Assembly (NCBI GenBank): GCA_018969165.1
Contig: JAGWYX010000280.1
Coordinates: forward strand, 1-5,959
Source: Verrucomicrobiota bacterium
Lineage (GTDB): Bacteria; Verrucomicrobiota; Verrucomicrobiia; Limisphaerales; JAGWYX01
Direction: 5' to 3'
DNA: 5,959 nucleotides
A model generated the notes under the pieces. The model saw only the letters and a list, made by a program, of their open reading frames with translations, made no database searches and was not told the DNA's origin. Made by a program: the position numbers and the translations under genes. Position 1 is the stretch's first letter, and the number at the start of each line of letters is the position of its first letter. Below, in pieces: positions 1 to 5,205 of this stretch.

Positions 1-51
1 GCGCAGGAGACCGGTGACCTTACGCGCTGAGCCAACCGGCCAGCGACTGCT

Positions 52-1173
52 TCAAGGCTGCCGTTGACGCAGATGCGCATCCAGCACCCGGTAGGCCTCC
101 TCACGCATCGCTTCCGGGAACTGGTGGCCGCAGTCGGGATGCTCGACGCTCAGGTTTTGCGCCGCACCGTAAAGTCGGTACACCTGGCGGGCAACGGCGA
201 CGACGCGGTCCACGCTGCGCCATTTGAAATTGGTGTCGCCGCGGGGGGCGTTGATGAAGCAGGCGCGCGGCGCCAGCGCCCCCAGTAATTCGGGGAAATC
301 AAACGGGATTTCCGTCCGCGGATACTCCCGCAGCCGCGGCATGTAACGATCGCTGGTCCAGCCCTGGATGTTGCCGTCCATGTAATCCTGAAACGAGTCG
401 AAGCCGCAGCTCGAGACCACCACCTGGAGGCGCTGATCGAACACGGCGGTGAAGATCGCGTTGTGCCCGCCGAGCGAATGGCCAATGGCGCCAAAGGCCT
501 CTGGCCGGACAAAGGGCAGCGACGCCAACAGGTCCAGCCCGCGGATATTGTCCCAGATGGCCTTCATGGTGCCGCTCCGGTAACCAAGCCGTTGGAGATC
601 CGGCGCGTAATTCGCCAGGAGCGGATAGGCGGGCGCCAGGCAAACGTAGCCGCGCTCGGCAAGTTCAACCCCGTATTCATCATTCGGGCTGTGGCCGAGG
701 CCGACCACGACTTTCTGCCCCAGGGAGTGCGTTTGGTGCAGACACAAAACGCCCCGCGCACGCCGCCGGTTCCCCAGCGCCGATTTCGGGATCAGCAGGT
801 AGGCCGGCACGCGCGAACCCGGCTCCGAGGCGTAGGTCAGGAAACGGCGCAAATACGAACCACAGTCGGTTTCCTGCTCGAGGCGCACGTCGAGAGGACA
901 CCGCTTTTCTTTGCCCGGCAACGGGCCCATGACCGCCTGGGCGGCGATGAGGATGGCCGCTCGCCGCGCCTGCCAGTCACGCAGGGTCCGGACCGGGGCC
1001 GCCTGGCCGGGGTGGATCTGAAAAACCAGCAGGTTGGTGCGGGCCAAACCGCGACTCCACCGCAATTCCGAAGTCGCCGGGGACGGGCTGGCGTGGGCGA
1101 CCGGCCATGCTCCGCAGCACAGGGCCAGCCACGATTTCCAGGCGTAAAAGCGCAGGGGATGCGAACCAGGCAT
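52..1173 (-). CDS. Secreted alpha/beta hydrolase (dienelactone hydrolase / acetyl-xylan-esterase-like)
   Basis: This 373-residue protein is a probable exported serine esterase of the alpha/beta hydrolase fold. Residues 1-28 look like a Sec signal peptide: basic residues at R8 and K13, a hydrophobic core around WLALCCGAWPVA, and a likely signal peptidase I site after A-H-A28. The nucleophile elbow is G231-H-S-L-G235, making S233 the nucleophile. H350 in PDCGHQFP is the catalytic histidine, and D313 in RGDTNF is the likely acid. HQTH at 146-149 probably lies near the oxyanion region. This arrangement resembles the large 'dienelactone hydrolase family' group of planctomycetes and verrucomicrobia, often linked to polysaccharide or ester breakdown; the substrate cannot be told from sequence. 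The ATG at 1173 is the only upstream start, because an in-frame TGA lies 11 codons before it. No Shine-Dalgarno sequence is visible. A strong terminator separates it from the RRM gene upstream, so it is probably not co-transcribed with that gene. No CAZyme or transporter neighbour helps to narrow the role. Confidence 0.85.
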   Translation of the reverse strand: MPGSHPLRFYAWKSWLALCCGAWPVAHASPSPATSELRWSRGLARTNLLVFQIHPGQAAPVRTLRDWQARRAAILIAAQAVMGPLPGKEKRCPLDVRLEQETDCGSYLRRFLTYASEPGSRVPAYLLIPKSALGNRRRARGVLCLHQTHSLGQKVVVGLGHSPNDEYGVELAERGYVCLAPAYPLLANYAPDLQRLGYRSGTMKAIWDNIRGLDLLASLPFVRPEAFGAIGHSLGGHNAIFTAVFDQRLQVVVSSCGFDSFQDYMDGNIQGWTSDRYMPRLREYPRTEIPFDFPELLGALAPRACFINAPRGDTNFKWRSVDRVVAVARQVYRLYGAAQNLSVEHPDCGHQFPEAMREEAYRVLDAHLRQRQP

Positions 1174-1215
1174 AGGGTGGGATTGGCGCCCGGGTCGCCG
1201 ACAGTCTCAATGTCC

Positions 1216-1253
1216 AAAAAAGTGCGGGACCGGCTCGCACCAGTCCCGCACTT
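1216..1253 (-). terminator. Rho-independent terminator of the RRM gene
   Basis: Read on the minus strand, an 11-nt arm AAGTGCGGGAC (1253-1243) is perfectly complementary to GTCCCGCACTT (1230-1220). The stem can extend inward by four more pairs (UGGU with GCCG, two of them G-U wobbles), leaving the tetraloop GCGA at 1238-1235. The 3' arm runs into a six-T stretch at 1221-1216. It begins 18 nt after the RRM stop codon and points the same way, as expected for an intrinsic terminator. On the plus strand no T-run follows the hairpin, so it looks one-directional. Confidence 0.87.
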
Positions 1254-1270
1254 GGAGTGAAAACGGGTGA

Positions 1271-1594
1271 TTAGTAGCGACGGCTGAATTCGCGGCGAGG
1301 ACCGCCACGACCACCGCCACCGCCAAAGGAACGGCCCGGGCGCTCTTCGCGCGGACGGGCTTCGTTGACCGTCAGCGGTCGGCCGTTGACGCTCTTGCCA
1401 TTCAAGGCCTGGACGGCGGCGTCAGCCGCCTCCTTGGTCTCCATGGTCACGAAGGCGAAACCGCGGGAGCGGCCGGTCGCCTTATCCATGATCAGATCGA
1501 CGCTGGTCACCGCGCCATGCGCGGCAAAGAGGTCCTGGAGGTCGTTTTCAGTGGCATCGTAGGAAAGGTTTCCCACGTACAGTTTTGTGTTCAT
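1271..1594 (-). CDS. Small RRM-domain RNA-binding protein with RGG-like tail
   Basis: This 107-residue protein consists of one RNA recognition motif and a short basic tail. The RNP2 motif is LYVGNL at residues 5-10 and the RNP1 motif is RGFAFVTM at 44-51. The three aromatic residues that usually stack on RNA bases are present (Y6, F46, F48). The linker DKATGRSRG and the end of the fold, LNGKSVNGRPLTVNEA, are typical. Residues 80-107 are rich in Gly and Arg (GGGGGRGG, ending REFSRRY), as in the cold-inducible Rbp proteins of cyanobacteria and their relatives in Verrucomicrobiota and Proteobacteria. It probably binds single-stranded RNA in the cytoplasm as an RNA chaperone or post-transcriptional regulator; its targets are unknown. 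The ATG at 1594 places RNP2 at the usual distance from the N-terminus. The upstream AGAAAG (1606-1601, 6-nt spacing) is a weak ribosome-binding site. It ends at a strong terminator and appears monocistronic. Confidence 0.95.
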   Translation of the reverse strand: MNTKLYVGNLSYDATENDLQDLFAAHGAVTSVDLIMDKATGRSRGFAFVTMETKEAADAAVQALNGKSVNGRPLTVNEARPREERPGRSFGGGGGRGGPRREFSRRY

Positions 1595-1699
1595 TGGTTG
1601 CTTTCTGGTTTAGACTCACTCTTCATTCGCAGACTGTTCCCGACCATCGGGTTTCAAATCATCACTGAAATCGCATTCAACTGAAGATTCACCATGCCT

Positions 1700-1709
1700 T
1701 GAAATCGCA
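1700..1709 (-). repeat. 10-nt direct repeat TGCGATTTCA in the RRM leader (copy 1; copy 2 at 1666-1675)
   Basis: The 10-mer TGCGATTTCA on the minus strand occurs at 1709-1700 and again at 1675-1666, with starts 34 nt apart. A related ATTTGA lies just downstream at about 1659-1654. Both copies sit between the candidate RRM promoter and the RRM start codon, so they would be in the mRNA leader or be operator half-sites. The repeat is exact but short, and no known regulator was matched. Confidence 0.4.
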
Positions 1710-1724
1710 AGCTGTCTATCAGGC

Positions 1725-1748
1725 GGCGGGAAGATACCGTTTCCCACC
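1725..1748 (-). other. Imperfect hairpin upstream of the RRM gene
   Basis: On the minus strand GGTGGGAA (1748-1741) can pair with TTCCCGCC (1732-1725), eight pairs with one G-U wobble and an 8-nt loop. It overlaps the spacer and -10 box of the weak promoter candidate, so it could be an operator-like palindrome instead of an RNA structure. No T-run follows in either direction at terminator distance, so it is not called a terminator. Confidence 0.35.
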
Positions 1749-1758
1749 CATAACGCAA
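1731..1758 (-). promoter_or_regulatory. Weak sigma-70-like promoter candidate for the RRM gene
   Basis: On the minus strand TTGCGT (1758-1753) and TATCTT (1736-1731) are separated by 16 nt. The -10 box matches the consensus at four of six positions and the -35 box is poor. Use of this promoter would give a leader of roughly 130 nt containing the repeated TGCGATTTCA. Long leaders are common for cold-regulated RNA-binding protein genes, but this is only a consensus match. Confidence 0.25.
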
Positions 1759-1956
1759 GGACTTTTTTCCATTTTTTCGGCCCGGAGAAAGGGCGTCCTC
1801 CCGGTTGAAAACCCCGCCGGCGCGCGTACCTTGGTTTGACGATGGAAAAAATGGCTCATCCGACCCGCTCCCGTCGCCACCGCTTAGGCATCGCTGAGCG
1901 GAGCGAGGCCAACACGCCCGGGCGGACGCGGCCCTGACTGTGACCAATCCAACCCC

Positions 1957-1962
1957 AAAGGA
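1957..1962 (+). promoter_or_regulatory. Ribosome-binding site deciding the start of the DUF2934-like gene
   Basis: AAAGGA lies 7 nt before the ATG at 1970. The earlier in-frame GTG at 1940 is preceded by GCGGCCCTGACT, which has no purine-rich element. This decides for the shorter 64-residue form. Confidence 0.65.
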
Positions 1963-1969
1963 TCCCGTT

Positions 1970-2164
1970 ATGAAACACGAGCAGAAAGTTGTCGAACAGC
2001 CCCGGCCGTTTACCCCGGGGATCACCAAAGGGATGGTACGCCAGCACGCTTATGAACTGTATCGCGACAAGCTGATGCATGAGCGGCTCACCCTGGAAGA
2101 TTGGGTGTTGGCGGAAAAGGACCTGGTCGCCTCGCGAGAGGCGGAGGAACTGCTGCAGCGCTAG
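1970..2164 (+). CDS. Small DUF2934-like protein
   Basis: This 64-residue soluble protein is the only plus-strand gene supported. Residues 23-31 (VRQHAYELY) and 42-52 (LEDWVLAEKDL) match the pattern of the DUF2934 family, a roughly 40-residue domain with AY-E and DW-AE motifs. That family is common as short proteins in Verrucomicrobiota, Acidobacteriota and Proteobacteria. The function is unknown. Here the linker between the two motifs carries no Gly, unlike many members. The C-terminus is strongly charged and probably helical (REAEELLQR). The ATG at 1970 is preferred because AAAGGA (1957-1962) lies 7 nt before it. A GTG at 1940 would add ten residues (MTNPTPKDPV) but has no ribosome-binding site. 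The gene is divergent from the RRM gene and converges on sdhB, so it is probably transcribed alone. Family assignment is by eye from the motif. Confidence 0.72.
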   Translation: MKHEQKVVEQPRPFTPGITKGMVRQHAYELYRDKLMHERLTLEDWVLAEKDLVASREAEELLQR

Positions 2165-2203
2165 CGTCCTTGAACTGCGATACTCGCTGTAATTAAGTCA
2201 AAT

Positions 2204-2236
2204 CCTGGAACGGTTCACGCAGGGCAGCCTTCCAGG
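2204..2236 (-). terminator. Weak candidate terminator of the sdhCAB operon
   Basis: On the minus strand CCTGGAA (2236-2230) and TTCCAGG (2210-2204) form a perfect 7-bp stem with a 19-nt loop, beginning 20 nt after the sdhB stop. It is followed by the A/T-rich ATTTGACTTAATT, not by a clean T-run. Termination might instead be Rho-dependent. This 91-nt convergent gap holds nothing else that I can recognise. Confidence 0.27.
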
Positions 2237-2255
2237 CCGCGGGGGGCAGAGCGCC

Positions 2256-3002
2256 TCAGCCGCCGCGGAGGAGGGTCAGGGCGTAGTCCCGGTTCATGCG
2301 GGCGATGAAGTTGATGCTGATCTGCTTGGGGCAAACCGCCTCGCAGGAACCGGTCACCGTGCAGGCGCCAAAGCCCGCCGCGTCCATCGTCTGCACCATG
2401 CGCAGCACCCGGCGGTCCCGCTCCGGCTTGCCCTGCGGGAGCAGGCCAAGATGCGAGACCTTGGCCGCGACGAAAAGCGAGGCCGAGGCATTCTTGCAGA
2501 CGGCCACACAGGCCCCGCAACCGATGCATTGCGCCGCGTCCATCGCCCGCTCGGCGTCCACCTTGGAGACCGGAACCGCGTTGCCGTCGGGCGCGCCGCC
2601 GGTGCGCACGGACACAAAGCCGCCCGCCTGCATGATCCGGTCCAGCGCGCTCCGATCGACGATCAGGTCCTTGATCACGGGGAACGGCCGGGCGCGCCAC
2701 GGTTCGATGGTGACGGTTTGGCCGTCCCGGAAATGCCGCATGTGCAGTTGGCAGGCGGTGGTGCCGGCGCGCCCGCCATGCGGGACGCCATTGATCACCA
2801 ACGAACAGGTGCCGCAGATTCCCTCGCGACAGTCCGAGTCGAAGGCGATCGGTTCCTCGCCGCGCGCGACCAGGTCTTCGTTGACCACGTCGAGCATCTC
2901 CAGAAACGACATGTCGGGAATGAGATTGCGCGCCGGGTAGGTCTCGAACTGGCCGGGGGCGTTCGCGTTCTTTTGCCGCCAGACTTTTAAGGTCAGATCC
3001 AT
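2256..3002 (-). CDS. sdhB: Succinate dehydrogenase/fumarate reductase iron-sulfur subunit
   Basis: SdhB (248 residues) carries electrons from the SdhA flavin to the quinone site at the membrane. The N-terminal ferredoxin-like domain binds [2Fe-2S] through C58, C63, C66 (CREGICGTC) and C84. The C-terminal domain has CIGCGACVAVCK, with C159, C162 and C165, plus C224 in AVCPK, as [4Fe-4S] ligands. C169, C214 and C220 are the expected [3Fe-4S] ligands, by alignment with the E. coli enzyme. All ten cysteines are present. Wording such as EPWRA-PFPVIKDLIVDRSA and CKNASA-LFVAAKVSHL-LLPQG is typical of the Bacteroidota/Verrucomicrobiota non-classical type. The ATG at 3002 gives the family's usual N-terminus (MDLTLKVWRQKNA). 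No Shine-Dalgarno sequence is visible, and the A/T-rich arm of an inverted repeat ends 10 nt upstream. It is the last gene of the operon, 97 nt after sdhA. Confidence 0.98.
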   Translation of the reverse strand: MDLTLKVWRQKNANAPGQFETYPARNLIPDMSFLEMLDVVNEDLVARGEEPIAFDSDCREGICGTCSLVINGVPHGGRAGTTACQLHMRHFRDGQTVTIEPWRARPFPVIKDLIVDRSALDRIMQAGGFVSVRTGGAPDGNAVPVSKVDAERAMDAAQCIGCGACVAVCKNASASLFVAAKVSHLGLLPQGKPERDRRVLRMVQTMDAAGFGACTVTGSCEAVCPKQISINFIARMNRDYALTLLRGG

Positions 3003-3012
3003 TTGGATATAT

Positions 3013-3035
3013 GATTTACGATTTGCGATTTGCGA
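3013..3035. repeat. Heptameric tandem repeat GATTTRC before sdhB
   Basis: On the plus strand three consecutive heptamers, GATTTAC, GATTTGC and GATTTGC, are followed by a partial fourth beginning GA. On the opposite side of the gap the minus strand reads AATTCAC then GATTTAC (3099-3086), the same heptamer in inverted orientation. The unit looks like a dispersed intergenic repeat family, but only this locus is visible. Confidence 0.6.
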
Positions 3036-3092
3036 GGGGTGAGCCGCTGCTGGAGCGGGCGGTTCTGGCGGAGGCGACCACGATCGTAAATC
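3013..3092. repeat. 10-nt inverted repeat flanking the sdhA-sdhB spacer
   Basis: GATTTACGAT at 3013-3022 is the exact reverse complement of ATCGTAAATC at 3083-3092, with 60 nt between. The element nearly fills the gap: its right arm ends 8 nt from the sdhA stop codon and its left arm ends 10 nt from the sdhB ATG. Inside it, CCGCT (3044-3048) can pair with AGCGG (3054-3058). No T-run suggests a terminator. It looks like an inserted repeat or a stem-loop between two genes of one mRNA. Confidence 0.6.
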
Positions 3093-3099
3093 GTGAATT

Positions 3100-5013
3100 T
3101 CACTTGTAGCTCCGGGTGCTCAAATGCACGGCTTCGTAGGCCAGTGCTTCGCGATTCAACACCGGTGGCCTGTTCGCGCCCTGGTATTCCCAGGCGCTGA
3201 CGAACGCAAACTGCTCGTCGTCGCGCTTGGCCTCGCCGTCTTCGCTCTGAAACTCGGTCCGGAAATGGCACCCGCACGATTCGGCCCGCGTCAAGGCATC
3301 CAGGCACAGCAACTCGGCGAACTCCATGAAATCGGCTACCCGCCCGGCGTACTCAAGTGACTGGTTCAAGCCCTCGGCGGCGCCGGTGACCGTCAGGTCG
3401 TGCCAGAATTCCTCGCGCAGGGCGGGAATCCGCTGGAGCGCCGCCTTTAGTCCGGTCTCGTTCCGCGCCATCCCGCACTTGTCCCACAAGAGTTTCCCCA
3501 ACTCGCGGTGCAGCGAGGTGACGGTCCGCCGGCCGCGGATCGACAGGAGCTTTTGGGTGCGCCCCCGCGCGTCCGCGACGGCCTGCTGGAATTCGGCGTG
3601 GCTGACCGACGGCTTGGGTTGCTTGGCCGAGGCGAAGTAGTGGCCGATCGTGTACGGCAGGATGAAATAACCGTCGGCCAACCCCTGCATCAGCGCGCTG
3701 GCCCCAAGCCGGTTGGCGCCGTGGTCGGAAAAATTCGCTTCCCCCAGCACGAACAGGCCGGGGATCGTGCTCATCAGGTTGTAATCCACCCACAGCCCGC
3801 CCATCGCGTAATGCACCGCCGGGTAAATCCGCATCGGGCTCTGGTAGGCGTCTTCCCCGGTGATCTTCTCATACATGTCGAACAGGTTGCCGTAGCGCTC
3901 CCGCACCGTTCCTTCGCCCACGCGCTGGATCGCGTCCGCAAAATCCAGATACACCCCCAGCCCGCCCGGTCCCACCCCCCGGCCCTGGTCGCACACCTCC
4001 TTGGCCGCCCGCGAGGAAATATCGCGCGGGGCCAGGTTGCCGTAGCTCGGGTATTTCCGCTCCAGAAAATAGTCGCGCTCGACCTCGGGAATCTGCGAGG
4101 GCGGGCGCTGGTCGCCCTGCTGCCTCGGCACCCAGACCCGGCCGTCGTTGCGCAGCGACTCGGACATCAGGGTCAGTTTGGACTGATGCTCGCCGCTGAC
4201 CGGGATGCAGGTCGGGTGAATCTGGGTGAAGCACGGGTTGGCAAACGCCGCGCCCTTCTTGTAGGCGCGCCAGATCGCCGTCACGTTGCAGCCCTTCGCG
4301 TTGGTGGACAGGTAAAACACGTTGCCGTATCCCCCGGTCGCCAGCACCACCGCGTCGCCGGCGTGCGCCGAGATTTCCCCCGTCACCAGGTCGCGCACCA
4401 CGATGCCCTTGGCGTGCCCATCGATGAGCACCAGGTCGAGCATCTCGGTGCGCGGATGCAGGCGGACCGTGCCCAGGCCGATCTGCCGGCACAGGGCCTG
4501 GTAGGCCCCCAGCAGCAGTTGCTGGCCGGTCTGGCCCCGCGCGTAAAACGTGCGCGAGACCTGCGCGCCCCCAAACGAGCGGTTGGCCAGCAGGCCGCCA
4601 TACTCGCGCGCGAACGGCACGCCCTGCGCGACACACTGGTCGATGATGCTCGCGCTCACCTGGGCCAGGCGATACACGTTGGCCTCGCGGGACCGAAAGT
4701 CGCCTCCCTTGATGGTGTCGTAAAACAACCGATAAACACTGTCGCCGTCGTTCTGGTAATTCTTGGCGGCGTTGATGCCCCCCTGCGCGGCGATGCTGTG
4801 GGCCCGCCGCGGACTGTCCTGGAAACAAAAACACTCGACCCGATACCCCAATTCGGCCAGCGACGCCGCCGCCGAGGCCCCGGCCAGCCCCGTCCCCACC
4901 ACGATCAGGTCGAACCGGCGCTTGTTGGCCGGATTCACCAGCTTGAGATCGAACTTGTGCTTGTCCCACTTCTGGGCCAGCGGGCCGGAAGGAATTTGCG
5001 CGTCGAGTTTCAT
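3100..5013 (-). CDS. sdhA: Succinate dehydrogenase/fumarate reductase flavoprotein subunit
   Basis: SdhA (637 residues, normal for the non-classical type) interconverts succinate and fumarate at a covalently bound FAD on the cytoplasmic face. The dinucleotide-binding motif is VVGTGLAGASAAA at 38-50. H72 in RRAHSIAAQGG is the expected 8-alpha-linked FAD histidine. By alignment with E. coli FrdA, substrate and proton-shuttle residues are H266 (IHPT), E285 (MSESLRNDG), R330 (APRD), H401 (VHYAMGG) and R435 (ANRLGASAL). The C-terminal helical domain spans about 470-590. Long stretches such as CFQDSPRRAHSIAAQ and NAAKNYQNDGDS-YRLFYDTIKGGD are hallmarks of the Bacteroidota/Chlamydiota/Verrucomicrobiota lineage. 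The ATG at 5013 is supported by AAGGA (5027-5023, 9-nt spacing) and the family N-terminus MKLDAQIPSGPLAQKW. That ribosome-binding site lies inside a perfect inverted repeat. It follows sdhC after a long 192-nt gap. Confidence 0.98.
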   Translation of the reverse strand: MKLDAQIPSGPLAQKWDKHKFDLKLVNPANKRRFDLIVVGTGLAGASAAASLAELGYRVECFCFQDSPRRAHSIAAQGGINAAKNYQNDGDSVYRLFYDTIKGGDFRSREANVYRLAQVSASIIDQCVAQGVPFAREYGGLLANRSFGGAQVSRTFYARGQTGQQLLLGAYQALCRQIGLGTVRLHPRTEMLDLVLIDGHAKGIVVRDLVTGEISAHAGDAVVLATGGYGNVFYLSTNAKGCNVTAIWRAYKKGAAFANPCFTQIHPTCIPVSGEHQSKLTLMSESLRNDGRVWVPRQQGDQRPPSQIPEVERDYFLERKYPSYGNLAPRDISSRAAKEVCDQGRGVGPGGLGVYLDFADAIQRVGEGTVRERYGNLFDMYEKITGEDAYQSPMRIYPAVHYAMGGLWVDYNLMSTIPGLFVLGEANFSDHGANRLGASALMQGLADGYFILPYTIGHYFASAKQPKPSVSHAEFQQAVADARGRTQKLLSIRGRRTVTSLHRELGKLLWDKCGMARNETGLKAALQRIPALREEFWHDLTVTGAAEGLNQSLEYAGRVADFMEFAELLCLDALTRAESCGCHFRTEFQSEDGEAKRDDEQFAFVSAWEYQGANRPPVLNREALAYEAVHLSTRSYK

Positions 5014-5018
5014 GGCCT

Positions 5019-5104
5019 AGAGTCCTTGAATCTTGAACCTTGCTGTCATCAGGTCAAGTTTTGGTGGCTCCTTTGCCGCCCGCCTTTTCCTCCTCAAGGA
5101 CTCT
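5019..5104 (-). promoter_or_regulatory. Perfect 11-nt inverted repeat sequestering the sdhA ribosome-binding site
   Basis: On the minus strand AGAGTCCTTGA (5104-5094) is exactly complementary to TCAAGGACTCT (5029-5019), with 64 nt between. The downstream arm contains AAGGA (5027-5023), the only good Shine-Dalgarno sequence for sdhA, and the upstream arm carries the matching TCCTT. In mRNA the pairing would hide the sdhA start region. Whether it forms in vivo is inference. Confidence 0.5.
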
Positions 5105-5146
5105 CTCAGCGAGGCGCGTGGAGCGGATGGATGATGATGGAGCCAC
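5064..5146 (-). repeat. 8-nt inverted repeat interleaved with the sdhA leader stem
   Basis: On the minus strand GTGGCTCC (5146-5139) is the exact complement of GGAGCCAC (5071-5064). In transcript order the arms alternate with those of the 11-nt repeat (5104-5094 with 5029-5019). The two stems can therefore coexist only as a pseudoknot; otherwise one forms at the other's expense. An 8-nt match alone is weak evidence. Confidence 0.4.
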
Positions 5147-5205
5147 ACCAGAAAATGTTGAAGTGGAGAGCATGAGTTCTGAGGCACGCCTCGTTAGGCT
5201 TCGGG

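Larger units (their letters stand above)
1595..1969. other. Divergent intergenic region between the RRM gene and the DUF2934-like gene
   Basis: This 375-nt stretch separates two genes transcribed away from each other and should hold both promoters. On the RRM side are a weak promoter candidate, an imperfect hairpin (1725-1748) and a repeated 10-mer (1666-1675 and 1700-1709). A/T tracts are unusually dense for this GC-rich window at 1763-1777 and 1846-1851. On the DUF2934 side a TTGACG at 1836-1841 looks like a -35 box, but no acceptable -10 follows it at 16-18 nt. No RNA gene was recognised, and reading frames here carry no family resemblance. Confidence 0.6.
5014..5205 (-). other. Long structured sdhC-sdhA intergenic spacer
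   Basis: 192 nt separate two genes that are usually close together. The spacer holds an 11-nt inverted repeat covering the sdhA ribosome-binding site, an interleaved 8-nt inverted repeat, and the palindrome GAGG-CACG-CCTC at 5181-5192 just after the sdhC stop. A tandem TTCAAGA/TTCAAGG heptamer lies next to the sdhA start. A 39-codon open frame (5173 to 5054, minus) has no ribosome-binding site or recognisable family and is not called a gene. No promoter with both boxes was found. Confidence 0.6.

Noticed and set aside
1..51. CCGGT/ACCGG pairing downstream of the hydrolase stop as a terminator
   Set aside because: Only five pairs with a loop of about 19 nt and no T-run, and the window ends there.
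463..1260. 265-codon open frame on the plus strand, antisense to the hydrolase
   Set aside because: The opposite strand encodes a clear alpha/beta hydrolase with signal peptide and triad. The plus frame has low-complexity Arg/Gln/Gly composition, no recognisable fold, and runs through the terminator hairpin.
1769..1854. 10-nt inverted repeat CCATTTTTTC / GAAAAAATGG
   Set aside because: Most of the match is a homopolymer A/T run, so chance pairing is likely. It has a 66-nt loop and no link to a gene end.
1836..1864. TTGACG as a -35 box for the DUF2934-like gene
   Set aside because: No TANNNT-like -10 element follows at 16-18 nt; the region there is TCCGAC.
1654..2028. 124-codon minus-strand frame spanning the divergent intergenic region
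   Set aside because: It overlaps the well-supported DUF2934-like gene and the presumed promoters, and its sequence shows no family resemblance.
3869..4969. 366-codon minus-strand frame inside sdhA in another phase
   Set aside because: It overlaps sdhA on the same strand. Its product is Gly/Arg/Ala-rich with no motifs, so it is a frame shadow.
3508..5175. 555-codon open frame on the plus strand, antisense to sdhA
   Set aside because: It lies opposite sdhA, which has full catalytic motifs. Its product is rich in His, Arg, Ala and Gly without domains, as expected for a GC-rich antisense shadow.
5181..5192. Palindrome GAGGCACGCCTC after sdhC as a terminator
   Set aside because: The stem is 4-5 bp with almost no loop and no T-run follows. 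It lies inside an operon that should be read through.
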